A stretch of 64,000 nt of DNA, taken from the NCBI RefSeq assembly GCF_029948125.1, contig NZ_JASAMB010000012.1, forward strand, positions 62,001 through 126,000, written 5' to 3'. The first letter of the stretch is position 1, and every line of letters starts with the position of its first letter. The notes under the pieces were generated by a model. The model did no database searches. It was not told the origin of the DNA and worked only from the letters and a program-made list of their open reading frames with translations. Below, piece after piece: positions 26,841-34,513 of this stretch. The position numbers were made by a program, and so were the translations under genes. This DNA comes from Catellatospora sp. KI3 (GTDB lineage: Bacteria; Actinomycetota; Actinomycetes; Mycobacteriales; Micromonosporaceae).

Positions 26841-27167
26841 TCAGCGGTCGTCCAGGCGACGGCGCAGCACCTCGATCATCATGTTCGCGGCCGCCAACTG
26901 GTACTCCAGATCGACGATGCGCACCGCCGCGTCCAGTCGCATGCCGTCGTCGACGAGGTGACGGGCGCGGTCGGCGCGCTGCAGATCCTCATGGGTGTAG
27001 CGGCGGTGGCCGCCGTCGGACCGGTGCGACTGAAACAGCCCGGCGGTCTCCACAGCGCGTAGGAACGCCGGCGTGACACCGATGGCCTGCGCCGCAGTGC
27101 CCATCGCATACCCCGGGAAGTCGGCGTCACCCAGCACCGGGGGACGGCCCTGCGACGGCTCGGTCAT
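26841..27167 (-). CDS. MerR-family regulator next to Hsp20 (HspR-like)
   Basis: A 108-residue MerR-type protein. The winged helix-turn-helix (YAMGTAAQAIGVTPAFLRAVETAGLF, then HRRYTHEDLQRA) is followed by a dimerising helix (LVDDGMRLDAAVRIVDLEYQLAAANMMIEVLRRRL). It lacks an effector domain, as in HspR-type repressors. It lies directly downstream of an Hsp20 gene on the same strand, which suggests it controls that gene, possibly through the repeats at 27775-27798. A 14-bp hairpin between the two genes should reduce readthrough. ATG at 27167; the longer in-frame ORF to 27284 runs through the hairpin and is not used. Confidence 0.85.
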   Translation of the reverse strand: MTEPSQGRPPVLGDADFPGYAMGTAAQAIGVTPAFLRAVETAGLFQSHRSDGGHRRYTHEDLQRADRARHLVDDGMRLDAAVRIVDLEYQLAAANMMIEVLRRRLDDR

Positions 27168-27189
27168 CAACGATCCGTTCTCCGCAACA

Positions 27190-27229
27190 GGCTCGGCCCC
27201 GTGCCAGCGAACCCGCACGGGGCCGAGCC
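27190..27229 (-). terminator. 14-bp hairpin between hsp20 and merR
   Basis: Perfect arms (GGCTCGGCCCCGTG and complement) with a 12-nt loop, 9 nt after the Hsp20 stop. It is placed to attenuate transcription before the downstream MerR gene. Confidence 0.8.
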
Positions 27230-27237
27230 GCGTTCGA

Positions 27238-27720
27238 TCAGCTCCTGGCACCGGCCAGCGTACGGTCCTCGCCCACCTGGCCACTGATCATCTTGTGCCC
27301 CTCGCGGCCGGACAGCGTGGCGTCCGCGCCGCGGGTGACCTCGATCCGGCGCGGCTTGGCGCGCTCGGCGACCGGGATGGTCAGCGTCAGCACGCCGTCG
27401 CGGTAGTCCGCGCGGATGGCCTCCACGTCGAGCCCGTCGCCGAGCACGAGCTGGCGGCTGTACCGGCCGGCGGGCCGCTCCGACACCAGGTACGACGAGT
27501 CCTCGGGGTCGCTGCGGCGGCGCTCGCCGCGCACCGTCAGCGTGCCGTTCTCAGCCGAGACGTCGAGGCTGTCGACGTCGATGCCGGGCATGTCGAACCG
27601 GACCACGAAGGTGTCGCCCGTGCGCAGGCAGTCCATGGGCATCGGCGACGGCGTGCGAGCCGTGCCGAACACCTCACCGGCGAGCCGGTCGAAGTCGCGA
27701 AACGGGTCGAAACGCATCAT
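27238..27720 (-). CDS. Small heat-shock protein Hsp20 (alpha-crystallin family)
   Basis: A 160-residue holdase chaperone. The short N-terminus (MMRFDPFRDFDRLAGEVFG) is typical of actinobacterial Hsp18-like proteins. The alpha-crystallin domain (about 35-130) has FVVRFDMPGIDVDSLDV, LTVRGERR and the closing DGVLTLTIPV motif. A C-terminal tail follows. GGGAGG lies 11 nt before ATG 27720; an in-frame TTG at 27726 is better spaced, so the start could be two codons further upstream. It keeps unfolded proteins soluble under stress in the cytoplasm. Predicted promoter at 27778-27805 with an embedded inverted repeat, likely bound by the adjacent MerR protein. Confidence 0.92.
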   Translation of the reverse strand: MMRFDPFRDFDRLAGEVFGTARTPSPMPMDCLRTGDTFVVRFDMPGIDVDSLDVSAENGTLTVRGERRRSDPEDSSYLVSERPAGRYSRQLVLGDGLDVEAIRADYRDGVLTLTIPVAERAKPRRIEVTRGADATLSGREGHKMISGQVGEDRTLAGARS

Positions 27721-27777
27721 GATCAACACACCTCCCAGATGAGTACCTCAGGCAAGCCTCCCGCTCGCCTGACAGCT

Positions 27778-27805
27778 ATTCTATAGCCACTGCTACAGAT
27801 TTCAA
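27778..27805 (-). promoter_or_regulatory. hsp20 promoter with embedded operator
   Basis: Minus-strand TTGAAA (27805-27800) and TAGAAT (27783-27778) with a 16-bp spacer. Inside it lies CTATAGC-N4-GCTACAG (27781-27798, one mismatch), and a further GCTAT/ATAGC dyad overlaps the -10 (27775-27787). This is the expected place for a repressor such as the linked MerR protein. Confidence 0.6.
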
Positions 27806-27838
27806 GTCACGGCGAGCATAGGTTTCGGTGCGGCCGGC

Positions 27839-28492
27839 TCAGCGCCCGGCCGCTCCCAGCCCCACCGGCGAGCCCGGGAGCCGGTCCGGCATCGGGGTGA
27901 TGACCGACCAGTGCTCGACGATCATCGCCCGGTCCAGCCGGTACAGGTCGTAGAACGCCGCCGGTTCGTCATGCACGCCGCCGGTGCACACGACGAAGAC
28001 GAACTCGCCCTCGGCCACGGTCAGGTGGCGGCGGCGGTAGCACATCAGCCGGTTCGACAGCGCCGCGCACATCGGGGCGACCCCGCTGCCGAGCGCGGCG
28101 GTGTGCTGGATGAGGTCGGTGACGACGAAGTGGCTGACGTTCGACAGCTCGCCGCCGATGAGCACGTGATCGGTGTAGTAGTCCACGAGGCGGCGGCTGA
28201 GCTTAGTCTGCTCGGGGTGTTCGGGCTGGTCGGGAGCGCACGACCCGACCGTGTCGGTCGAAGGCTGCAGCGCGACCCACCGCTCGGCCGTCCGGGCCCC
28301 GGCCAGCCTGATGATCTCGAACCCGATGAAGTCGGGGGCATCGCCGTACCCGGTGAACCGCGCCTGCACCACGACCAGATCGCCGTCGGCGATCACCCGC
28401 AGTGCGCTGCCCGAACTCTCCACGCCCAGCACGCGCAGCCGCTGGGTCGCGTCACTTCGTGAACGTACCGGCAGTTGACCCGTAGTCGTCAT
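27839..28492 (-). CDS. SnoaL/NTF2-like two-part hypothetical protein
   Basis: A 217-residue cytoplasmic protein. The second half matches the predicted SnoaL-like aldol-condensation family: LVDYYTDHVLIGGELSNVSHFV, LIQHTAALGSG, VAEGEFVFVVCTGGVHDEPAAFYDLYRLDRAMIVEHWSVI. The first half contains another short barrel-like segment (VIADGDLVVVQARFTG, GFEIIRLAGARTAERWVALQP), so the protein may be a tandem of two NTF2-like units, the first degenerate. ATG at 28492 with GAGGGG upstream. It is divergent from the SDR gene. No substrate is suggested by context. Confidence 0.75.
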   Translation of the reverse strand: MTTTGQLPVRSRSDATQRLRVLGVESSGSALRVIADGDLVVVQARFTGYGDAPDFIGFEIIRLAGARTAERWVALQPSTDTVGSCAPDQPEHPEQTKLSRRLVDYYTDHVLIGGELSNVSHFVVTDLIQHTAALGSGVAPMCAALSNRLMCYRRRHLTVAEGEFVFVVCTGGVHDEPAAFYDLYRLDRAMIVEHWSVITPMPDRLPGSPVGLGAAGR

Positions 28493-28607
28493 GACAACCC
28501 CTCGGAGTGACCAGATCCGTGGGCGTACCCGGCCCGAGCGGGCGACAAACCAGCCCTCACCAGGGGCAGGCTGCGTAAACCGACGGTGAGCCGGGTACTG
28601 CCACCCG

Positions 28608-29570
28608 ATGCCACTGACACGGTCACTCAGCGAGTCCACCGTCGTGATCACCGGCGCGTCCAGCGGCATCGGCGCCGCCACCGCGCTGACCCTGGCCCGG
28701 CGCAGCACCCGGCTCGTGCTCGCCGCCCGCAGCAAGCAGGGCCTGACCGACATCGGCGACGAATGCCGCCGGCTCGGCGCGCCGACCCTGGAACTGCCCA
28801 CCGACACCGCCGACGCCCGCGCCGTCGAGCAGCTCGCCGCCGACGCCGAGGCACACTTCGGCCGCGTCGACGCCTGGATCAACAACGCGGGGGTAGCCGT
28901 CTACGGCAGGCTGCGGGACCTGCCGGTGGAGCAGGTCCGGCGCACCATCGACGTGGACGTCTTCGGCTACCTGCACGGCGTTCAGGCGGCCCTGCCGAGG
29001 CTGCGCGCCGCGGGCGGCGGCGTACTGATCATGGTCGGCTCGGTGCTGTCCGAGGTGTCCCTGCCCTACCTCGGCGCGTACGTCATGGCCAAGCACGCGG
29101 TGCAGGGCCTGGCCGACTCGCTGCGCCAGGAGCTGCAGGCCGACGGGATCGACGAGGTGTCGGTGTGCACCGTGCTGCCCGCCTCGATCGACACTCCCCT
29201 GTTCGCCTGGGCCGCCAACTACACGGAACGGGAGGTCCTGGCGCCCCGCCCGCTGAGTTCGCCGCAGCACGTCGCCGACCGCATCGTCCACCTGCTGCAG
29301 TACCCGCGCCGGCAGAGCCTGGTCGGCACGGGCGCCGCCAGCGTCATGTGGCCGTGGCGGCTGGCCCCGGCCCTGGCCGAGCGCCTGCTCGTCTGGTACG
29401 GCCAGACGGCGCAGTTCGGCCGCCCCGCACCGCCGTCGCCGGGCAACCTGTTCGACCCGGTCGAGCAGCCGCGCCGCATCGACGGCGGCCGCCGCCTGCC
29501 CCTGGCCGCCCTCGCCGGCATCCCCGCCGCCGCCCTCTCCCAGGCCCGCCGCCACCTCCTCGGCGGGTGA
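28608..29570 (+). CDS. Short-chain dehydrogenase/reductase with C-terminal extension
   Basis: A 320-residue classical SDR. The NAD(P) motif TGASSGIG (15-22), NNAG (92-95), and the catalytic Ser145, Tyr158 and Lys162 (SVLSEVSLPYLGAYVMAKHA) are present. An extra C-terminal region of about 90 residues contains VMWPWRLAPALAERLLVWYGQ, seen in a subgroup of actinobacterial SDRs possibly associated with the membrane. An Arg-rich stretch after the glycine loop (ARRSTRLVLAARSKQG) favours NADPH. No strong ribosome-binding site is seen before ATG 28608. Substrate unknown. Confidence 0.85.
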   Translation: MPLTRSLSESTVVITGASSGIGAATALTLARRSTRLVLAARSKQGLTDIGDECRRLGAPTLELPTDTADARAVEQLAADAEAHFGRVDAWINNAGVAVYGRLRDLPVEQVRRTIDVDVFGYLHGVQAALPRLRAAGGGVLIMVGSVLSEVSLPYLGAYVMAKHAVQGLADSLRQELQADGIDEVSVCTVLPASIDTPLFAWAANYTEREVLAPRPLSSPQHVADRIVHLLQYPRRQSLVGTGAASVMWPWRLAPALAERLLVWYGQTAQFGRPAPPSPGNLFDPVEQPRRIDGGRRLPLAALAGIPAAALSQARRHLLGG

Positions 29571-29590
29571 CCCGCCGCGCGACAGTGGAC

Positions 29591-29650
29591 GCAGTTTCGG
29601 GGAAAGTGCTGGAATCCGGGCCGTGATTCGCGCAGTCTCCCCGAAACTGC
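29591..29650. repeat. 60-bp REP-like intergenic palindrome
   Basis: Two 26-nt arms (29591-29616 and 29625-29650) pair at 22 of 26 positions around an 8-nt loop; the outer 13 bp (GCAGTTTCGGGGA and complement) are perfect. It lies between the convergent SDR and phosphotransferase genes, so it may end both transcripts, but its length and mismatch pattern resemble a dispersed REP-like element. Confidence 0.7.
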
Positions 29651-29674
29651 ACTCTCACCAGGCCCGGAGGGCGG

Positions 29675-30457
29675 TCAGGAGGCGGGTCGGCGCCAGAAGG
29701 GGGATGGGAGTTCGGCGACCTCGGCGCCGGAGCGTTCCAGGTCCGCGGCCCACGGGAGCATGCGCTGGAAGGTCGGCTCGCCTGCCCCGGCCAGCTGCCG
29801 GATCATCGCGACGTTGCGCCCGACCCGGCCGATGATCGCGTCCCGGATCGCGGTCCGGTCGGCGGTGTAGCCGTACGCGTCCAGCAGCAGGTGGAAGCGA
29901 CGGTGCCGGTCGGCCGGGTCACCGAATCCGACCTGCTCGGCGAGCTCCGCCGTCAGCAGCGGCACCCAGGTCAGCGCCGAGAAGGCCAGATCGTCCTCGC
30001 GCCGGGACGGGCTGGCGGTGTCCCAGTCGACGAAGCCGACCAGGGCGCCGTCGGCCCACACGGCGTTCCACGGCGACGCGTCCAGATGGGCGATCAGCAG
30101 GCCCGGCTGCCACGGCCGACCGGTGAACCAGACGGGGTCGCCGGCAGGCCGATACGCCTCGGTCGCATCGTGCAGACGCCGCAGCCAGGCACCGACCTGC
30201 CTCAGCGCGTCGTCGGAGCGCAGCCACTCCGGCCAGGGCATCGTCTCGCCCAAGGTCTGGCCGGGCAGGAACGTCAGTCGCTCGCGACCCTGGTCGTCGA
30301 AGCCCCGGGCGCGCGGGGCGCCGTCGAAGCCGACCTCCTCCAGCTGCCGCAGCACCGTGTGCACGGTCGCCGTCCACGGCTGCACGGGGCGGCGGACCTC
30401 GTCGCCGACGCGTACAGCTCCGAAACTGCGCCCGCCGGGCAGCCGTTGTTCGGTCAT
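29675..30457 (-). CDS. Aminoglycoside phosphotransferase (APH) family protein
   Basis: A 260-residue kinase-fold protein. The catalytic loop HLDASPWN (124-131) and the metal-binding GFVDWDTA (Asp144) are clear. The glycine-rich N-lobe is degenerate, as in many APH-family proteins. FLPGQTLGETMPWPEWL is the usual linker to the C-lobe. The family phosphorylates small molecules such as choline, homoserine, antibiotics or sugars. Nothing here identifies the substrate, so a resistance role should not be assumed. Convergent with the SDR gene and divergent from the serine hydrolase. Confidence 0.85.
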   Translation of the reverse strand: MTEQRLPGGRSFGAVRVGDEVRRPVQPWTATVHTVLRQLEEVGFDGAPRARGFDDQGRERLTFLPGQTLGETMPWPEWLRSDDALRQVGAWLRRLHDATEAYRPAGDPVWFTGRPWQPGLLIAHLDASPWNAVWADGALVGFVDWDTASPSRREDDLAFSALTWVPLLTAELAEQVGFGDPADRHRRFHLLLDAYGYTADRTAIRDAIIGRVGRNVAMIRQLAGAGEPTFQRMLPWAADLERSGAEVAELPSPFWRRPAS

Positions 30458-30587
30458 CCCACGGTTCTACCGTGATCAGACGTCCGCCGCGACCGAATAC
30501 CCGGCTCCGCCGACGCGACCCAGACGGGCTGAGCGCCGCGGCGTATGTGGTTGTGAAGGCCCGGGGCCGTCGCTACAGTCCGCCGAC

Positions 30588-31475
30588 GTGATCGAATCTC
30601 TGTGGTCTGGCGACCGCTGGCAGCGCCGCCTGCGGGCGGCCGAGATCCACTCGCTGGTCGTGCAGCACGCGGGGCGTACCGAATGCGCGTGGTTCCGCCG
30701 GCACGGTGGCGATGACCGGCCCGTCAACCTGCACTCCGTGACCAAGAGCATCACTGGCTCCCTCGCCGGGCCCGACCGCCTCGACCTCGGCTCGTCGGTG
30801 CTGTCGCACCTTCCCCATGTCACCGTCGACGATCAGCGCAAGCACGCCATCACCGTCGAACACCTGCTCGCCATGACCTCTGGCCTGCGGTGGCCCGAGT
30901 GGGAGGAGTGGGGCGGCTACGCCAGGCCCATGACCGGCAGCAGCGACCAGCTGCGGACCATCCTCGCGCCGCCGCTGGTGGCCGAACCCGGCACCGCGAT
31001 GTGGTACTCCAGCGGCTCGTCACACCTGCTGGGCGCGGTGCTGCGCCATGCCGTCGGGCACACTGTCGCACAGCTGGCGGAGCAGTGCCTGTTCAAGCCG
31101 CTGCGCATCAGGCAGTGGCGGTTCCACGCCGACCGCCACGGCTACAGCCACGCGGGGTACGGGCTGAGCCTGCGCCCCACTGACCTGGCCCGGTTGGGCA
31201 GCGGGCTGCTGAGCGGCGACCTGGTGCCCGCCGAGTGGCTGCGGCAGTGCTGGCAGCCGCGCACCTACACGTATCCGCACGTCGGCGCATACGGCTGGCA
31301 CTGGTGGGTCGACACCGAACTCGGCATGGTGTTCGCCTTCGGCAAGGGCGGACAGCTGCTGGCGCTGTTCCCCGCCCAGGAACTGGTCATCGTGATGACC
31401 GGTGACGCCTATGGCGACGCGACCACACCCCTGCGACTCATCCGCGAGGCGCACGCCGCCCGGTCGACGCCGTAA
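30588..31475 (+). CDS. Serine hydrolase, class C beta-lactamase/DD-peptidase fold
   Basis: A 295-residue serine hydrolase. The SxxK motif is SVTK (in LHSVTKSITG), the second motif is YSS (AMWYSSGSSHLLG), and the third is represented by KGG (FAFGKGGQLL). There is no signal peptide, so the enzyme is probably cytoplasmic and acts as an esterase or amidase rather than on the cell wall. The GTG at 30588 is chosen because upstream sequence in frame is out-of-frame with the divergent phosphotransferase gene and lacks hydrolase features. The stop lies only 2 nt before the convergent gene's stop, leaving no separate terminator. Confidence 0.8.
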   Translation: MIESLWSGDRWQRRLRAAEIHSLVVQHAGRTECAWFRRHGGDDRPVNLHSVTKSITGSLAGPDRLDLGSSVLSHLPHVTVDDQRKHAITVEHLLAMTSGLRWPEWEEWGGYARPMTGSSDQLRTILAPPLVAEPGTAMWYSSGSSHLLGAVLRHAVGHTVAQLAEQCLFKPLRIRQWRFHADRHGYSHAGYGLSLRPTDLARLGSGLLSGDLVPAEWLRQCWQPRTYTYPHVGAYGWHWWVDTELGMVFAFGKGGQLLALFPAQELVIVMTGDAYGDATTPLRLIREAHAARSTP

Positions 31476-31477
31476 CC

Positions 31478-32086
31478 CTACCGGGCGTGCAGCGCCACAC
31501 CCGGTCGCGGCCTTGCGGCCAGCGCAAGGATGAGGTCCCCGGCCGACGCCTCGACCGGGGACCCCCGCCCGGCTTCCCAGGCCAGGTCGGTGGCACGAAG
31601 CAGCCGCCCGGTGGGGTCGACGCCGAAGTGGCCGCTCGCGCCGCCGGTGGTCAGCGTGTCGAGCACGAGCCGGGTGGCCGTGTCGTCGGCCGTTCTCGGG
31701 AGCCCGATCGCCGAGGTGATGTCGAGACCGTGGATGACGGCGTGGCTGAGCGCCCCGGCCGCACCGCCGCCAGGCGGTGCCCACGCCGCCATGGCCTCGC
31801 CGCGCAGGTCGGCCAGGAGCAGGTCGAACGGCAGGTCGCCGTCCCTGCGGGCCACCTTCTCCGACAGGGCGCCGAAGTCGTGCCCGACGGCCGCGAGCTC
31901 CGCCAGGAACGACGGGCCGTCGTACCGGGCGGCCATCGTCATGTGGGCGACGACGTGCCGCACGGCCCAGCCCGTACACAGCGAGGGCTCGTCGGCCACC
32001 GAGGCGGGCCGACTCGCCAGCGCATCCGCCAGGGCCCGCAGCTGCGGCCCGACCAGTGCCTGCGCATGGTTGTCCACGGCGTTCAT
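31478..32086 (-). CDS. Maleylpyruvate isomerase-like (MDMPI/DinB) protein
   Basis: A 202-residue four-helix DinB/MDMPI-type protein. The pattern LRALADALASRPASVADEPSLCTGWAVRHVVAHMTMAARYD matches the mycothiol-dependent family: the CxGWxVxxVxxH motif supplies a metal-binding His, and a second His is in HAVIHGLDI. Actinobacteria use such proteins in thiol-dependent isomerisation or detoxification. It is the last gene of the ArsR-SRPBCC operon and overlaps the SRPBCC gene by 4 nt. Confidence 0.82.
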   Translation of the reverse strand: MNAVDNHAQALVGPQLRALADALASRPASVADEPSLCTGWAVRHVVAHMTMAARYDGPSFLAELAAVGHDFGALSEKVARRDGDLPFDLLLADLRGEAMAAWAPPGGGAAGALSHAVIHGLDITSAIGLPRTADDTATRLVLDTLTTGGASGHFGVDPTGRLLRATDLAWEAGRGSPVEASAGDLILALAARPRPGVALHAR

Positions 32087-32544
32087 CCGTTCTTCTCGGT
32101 GGCGGCGAGGGCCGCGATGTAGGCGGCGGCCCGGTCGAGCGCCGTGCTCCAGCCCGCGCGGGCCTGCGGCGTGCGCATCCACGGGGGCAGGCCGCGCTGG
32201 GTGGTCACGACTTCGGTGGTGCCGTCGCCGAGGTCGACGAGGGTCACCTCGCTGAGGACCCCGGAGTCGAGTTCGCGCCACGACACGTACCGCGGCGGGT
32301 CGACCTCGACGTAGACCGCGCGCATGGTGAAGGTCTCGCCGTTCACGTCGTTGACCATCGTGGTCTCGAAGGCGCCGCCGGGCCGCAGGTCGAGCACGAT
32401 GCTCCCCGGTGGCGTGTGCGTGCCGGCCGGACCCCAGAACTCGGCCAGGTGCTCCGGCGTCGTCAGGCAGGTGAACACGAGGTCGCGCGGCGCCCGGTGG
32501 ACGTGGCGGACGGTGAAGTCGCCCTCGGCGGACGGGACGGTCAT
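32083..32544 (-). CDS. SRPBCC (AHSA1-like) domain protein
   Basis: A 153-residue START/AHSA1-type ligand-binding fold. It has HVHRAPRDLVFTCLTTPEHLAEFWGP, LDLRPGGAFETTMV, FTMRAVYVEVDPPRYVSW and the C-terminal helix GWSTALDRAAAYIAALA. These proteins are commonly encoded next to an ArsR repressor, as here, and bind hydrophobic small molecules. It is coupled by 4-nt overlaps to both neighbours. Ligand unknown. Confidence 0.87.
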   Translation of the reverse strand: MTVPSAEGDFTVRHVHRAPRDLVFTCLTTPEHLAEFWGPAGTHTPPGSIVLDLRPGGAFETTMVNDVNGETFTMRAVYVEVDPPRYVSWRELDSGVLSEVTLVDLGDGTTEVVTTQRGLPPWMRTPQARAGWSTALDRAAAYIAALAATEKNG

Positions 32545-32882
32545 CGCTGCTCCCCGCCCAGGCGCCGGAGGTGTTCGGCCAGCCGGTCGTGCCGGTCGTG
32601 CCACTCGGTGCGCCTGGCGTCGATCCATGCCAGCACCTCGACCAGCCGGTCGACCTCCAGGCTGGCCGGGCGGGCCTGGGCGACATGCCGCCGCGACACG
32701 AGCCCGGCGTCGGCCAGGACTTTGAGGTGGCGGGACACGGCCTGCTGGGTCAGCGCGAACGGCTCGGTCAGCTCCTTGACCGTGGCGTCGCCCCGCGACA
32801 GCCGCGCGACGATCGCCACCCGGGTCGGGTCGGCCAGCGCCATGAAGGTGCGGGCCAGATTCTCCGCGGTAGCAGCTTCCAC
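32541..32882 (-). CDS. ArsR-family repressor, probably leaderless
   Basis: A 113-residue ArsR/SmtB-type winged helix (LARTFMALADPTRVAIVARLSRGDATVKELTEPFALTQQAVSRHLKVLADAGLVSRR). No metal-binding cysteine pair is seen, as in the ArsR members that pair with SRPBCC proteins. An in-frame TTG at 32900 would extend it by 6 residues, but that codon lies inside the palindromic operator and has no ribosome-binding site. The GTG at 32882 falls 6-7 nt after the predicted -10, so the mRNA probably begins at its own start codon. It likely represses the three-gene operon. Confidence 0.87.
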   Translation of the reverse strand: MEAATAENLARTFMALADPTRVAIVARLSRGDATVKELTEPFALTQQAVSRHLKVLADAGLVSRRHVAQARPASLEVDRLVEVLAWIDARRTEWHDRHDRLAEHLRRLGGEQR

Positions 32883-32888
32883 AACTGG

Positions 32889-32917
32889 ATACTTGCACAA
32901 CGAATTCGTTGTGTAAA
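32889..32917 (-). promoter_or_regulatory. arsR promoter with perfect 18-bp operator in the spacer
   Basis: Minus-strand TTTACA (32917-32912), 17-bp spacer, AAGTAT (32894-32889). The spacer region contains CACAACGAATTCGTTGTG (32896-32913), a perfect 18-bp palindrome extending to 22 bp with one mismatch. A dimer bound here would block polymerase. The predicted transcript start coincides with the GTG at 32882. Confidence 0.7.
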
Positions 32918-32960
32918 GCCCGTGACCAGCGATGGCGCACGCGCGGGCAGTCGATACCGG

Positions 32961-33953
32961 TCAGCCGGCCTTCCGGACCACGCTGCCACCGCGCCGGGGC
33001 CGGCGGGCGGCTACCGACACGGGCCGGACCGGTGGGCGCACCCGCCGCCACCACAGCCGCTGCACGGTGAGGGTGAGAGCGCCCGCGACCACGATCGCGG
33101 CCAGGTTGATCAGCAGCTGCAGCGCCGAGCCCCAGGCCTCGTCGGCCACACCGTAGGCGGCCGCCACCGCGACGTTGGCGGCCGCGGGCACCGTCGTCAC
33201 CGAGATCAGCACCCCGATCAGCGCACCCGAGCGGGCCGAGGTGATCGACACCATCCCGGCGATCCCGGCCAGGAAGCCGACGACCCACGACAGCGCGTCC
33301 GGCCGCCAGATGAAATCGGTGTACGGCCGCTCGGCCAGCAGCATCGACCGGTCGACCAGCCCGGCCGCGGTCATCAGCCAGGTCGCCGCGACCGTGGCGG
33401 CCATCGCCACCGGAAAGCCCACCGCCAGCGCCGCGGCCGAGCGCGCGACCATCGGGCGGCGGCCCTGCACCAGGCCGATGCTCAATCCGGCCAGCGGCCC
33501 GAACTCCGGCCCGACGACCATCGCGCCGACGATGAGGATCGGCTGGTCGAGCAGCACCCCCACGGCGGCGATGATGGTCGCGACGATAAGGAGCACCAGG
33601 TACGTCGCCGACAGCCGCGTGTCCTGCCCAGTGCGGTGCTCGATCTCCTCCCACACCACGGCATCGGCGCCGGTCCCGGGCGTACGGGCAGCCGCCAGCT
33701 GTGCGGCGTCGGACAGGACGACCGCCGACTCGTCGATAGCGATCGCGCCCTCATGCTCGACGCCCAGCGTGCGCAGGTGGTCCAGGACCGCGTTGGCGCC
33801 CTCCCGGGCCACGTCGCACAGGATCACATCCCCGAGCGGTTCTACGGCCGCACCGGGAAGGACCGCAAGGTGGGCGACCGCCCCGTCGGCCGCCAGCGCC
33901 TTGACGACGGCGTCGGACAGGTGCGGCGGCGCGATGATTCGAAGGTGAAGCAC
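32961..33953 (-). CDS. DUF389 membrane protein
   Basis: A 330-residue DUF389/TIGR00341-type protein. A soluble N-terminal ferredoxin-like domain (VLHLRIIAPPHLSDAVVKALAADG) is followed by six or so membrane helices, including the family motif ILIVGAMVVGPEFGPLAGLSIGLVQGR. A basic cytoplasmic tail rich in Arg ends the protein. GTG 33953 is chosen because GGAGG lies 5 nt upstream and directly precedes the conserved N-terminal strand; the longer ORF to 34028 has no such site. Function of the family is not established; transport is suspected. Confidence 0.87.
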   Translation of the reverse strand: MLHLRIIAPPHLSDAVVKALAADGAVAHLAVLPGAAVEPLGDVILCDVAREGANAVLDHLRTLGVEHEGAIAIDESAVVLSDAAQLAAARTPGTGADAVVWEEIEHRTGQDTRLSATYLVLLIVATIIAAVGVLLDQPILIVGAMVVGPEFGPLAGLSIGLVQGRRPMVARSAAALAVGFPVAMAATVAATWLMTAAGLVDRSMLLAERPYTDFIWRPDALSWVVGFLAGIAGMVSITSARSGALIGVLISVTTVPAAANVAVAAAYGVADEAWGSALQLLINLAAIVVAGALTLTVQRLWWRRVRPPVRPVSVAARRPRRGGSVVRKAG

Positions 33954-34135
33954 GAATTCCTCCGGGGTGGACTGGCGTCGAGCATTGCGCATGTCACCTC
34001 TTCCCGGATAACCGGCCCCGACACCCATCGGAACGCCGATTTTCCGTGGCGCCCGAGGTTTCGCGCGGCGCCGGCGCGGATATCGAGAGGCGACCGGCCG
34101 TCAACCGGCCCGATACGCCGAGTGCGAGGTAGAGC

Positions 34136-34324
34136 ATGTCCTTCCTGTTCGATCCCGACAGCATGGTCGTCACGACCGCGCTGGAGCTGCTGGACTCGCA
34201 TCAGCCGGTATCGGTCGAGGACTCGACCTGCGAAGCCTGCGGGGCGCAGTCGCCCTGCGACACCGCGGTCAACGCGCGCCAGGTCGAACTGGCCACTGAC
34301 TTCTCCCGCCGCTTCCCCGGCTGA
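34136..34324 (+). CDS. Small Cys-containing hypothetical protein
   Basis: A 62-residue protein with ATG preceded by GAGGTAGAGC. It has an amphipathic N-terminus (MSFLFDPDSMVVTTALELLDSH), then CEACGAQSPC, which could bind zinc or a cluster through three cysteines, then a helical tail (NARQVELATDFSRRF). It resembles small actinobacterial proteins of unknown function. No partner gene is obvious; DUF389 is divergent from it. Confidence 0.6.
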   Translation: MSFLFDPDSMVVTTALELLDSHQPVSVEDSTCEACGAQSPCDTAVNARQVELATDFSRRFPG

Positions 34325-34393
34325 CCGGTCCTGGCTGGGACCTCGTGCTCCGGACACCGACGTCCTACGCTCGACGCAGACGGAGGTGAGCCG

Positions 34394-34513
34394 GTGCGTG
34401 TGCTGGTGCGGTTCGTCGGCCGGGCGATCGCGGCAGCCGCCGTTAGGAGTGCGGTACGACACCGCGCCCGTCGAGCAGGGCCTCCCAGGTCAGATCTCGA
34501 CCGCCCGGAATGA
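34394..34513 (+). pseudogene. Possible 5' gene remnant at the left edge of the accessory segment
   Basis: A strong GGAGGTGAGCCG site precedes a GTG that opens a 39-codon frame (VRVLVRFVGRAIAAAAVRSA onward). The start looks like that of a real actinobacterial gene, but the frame ends inside the 3' end of the convergent dam gene. I read it as the possible stump of a gene cut when the herA-nurA-dam segment arrived. It could also be chance. Confidence 0.3.

Noticed and set aside
29675-30457. Antibiotic resistance phosphotransferase
   Set aside because: Only general APH-family motifs are seen; no feature or context indicates an antibiotic substrate.
32889-32913. TTG at 32900 as start of the ArsR protein
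   Set aside because: It lies within the operator palindrome, upstream of the predicted transcript start, and has no ribosome-binding site; GTG 32882 fits better.
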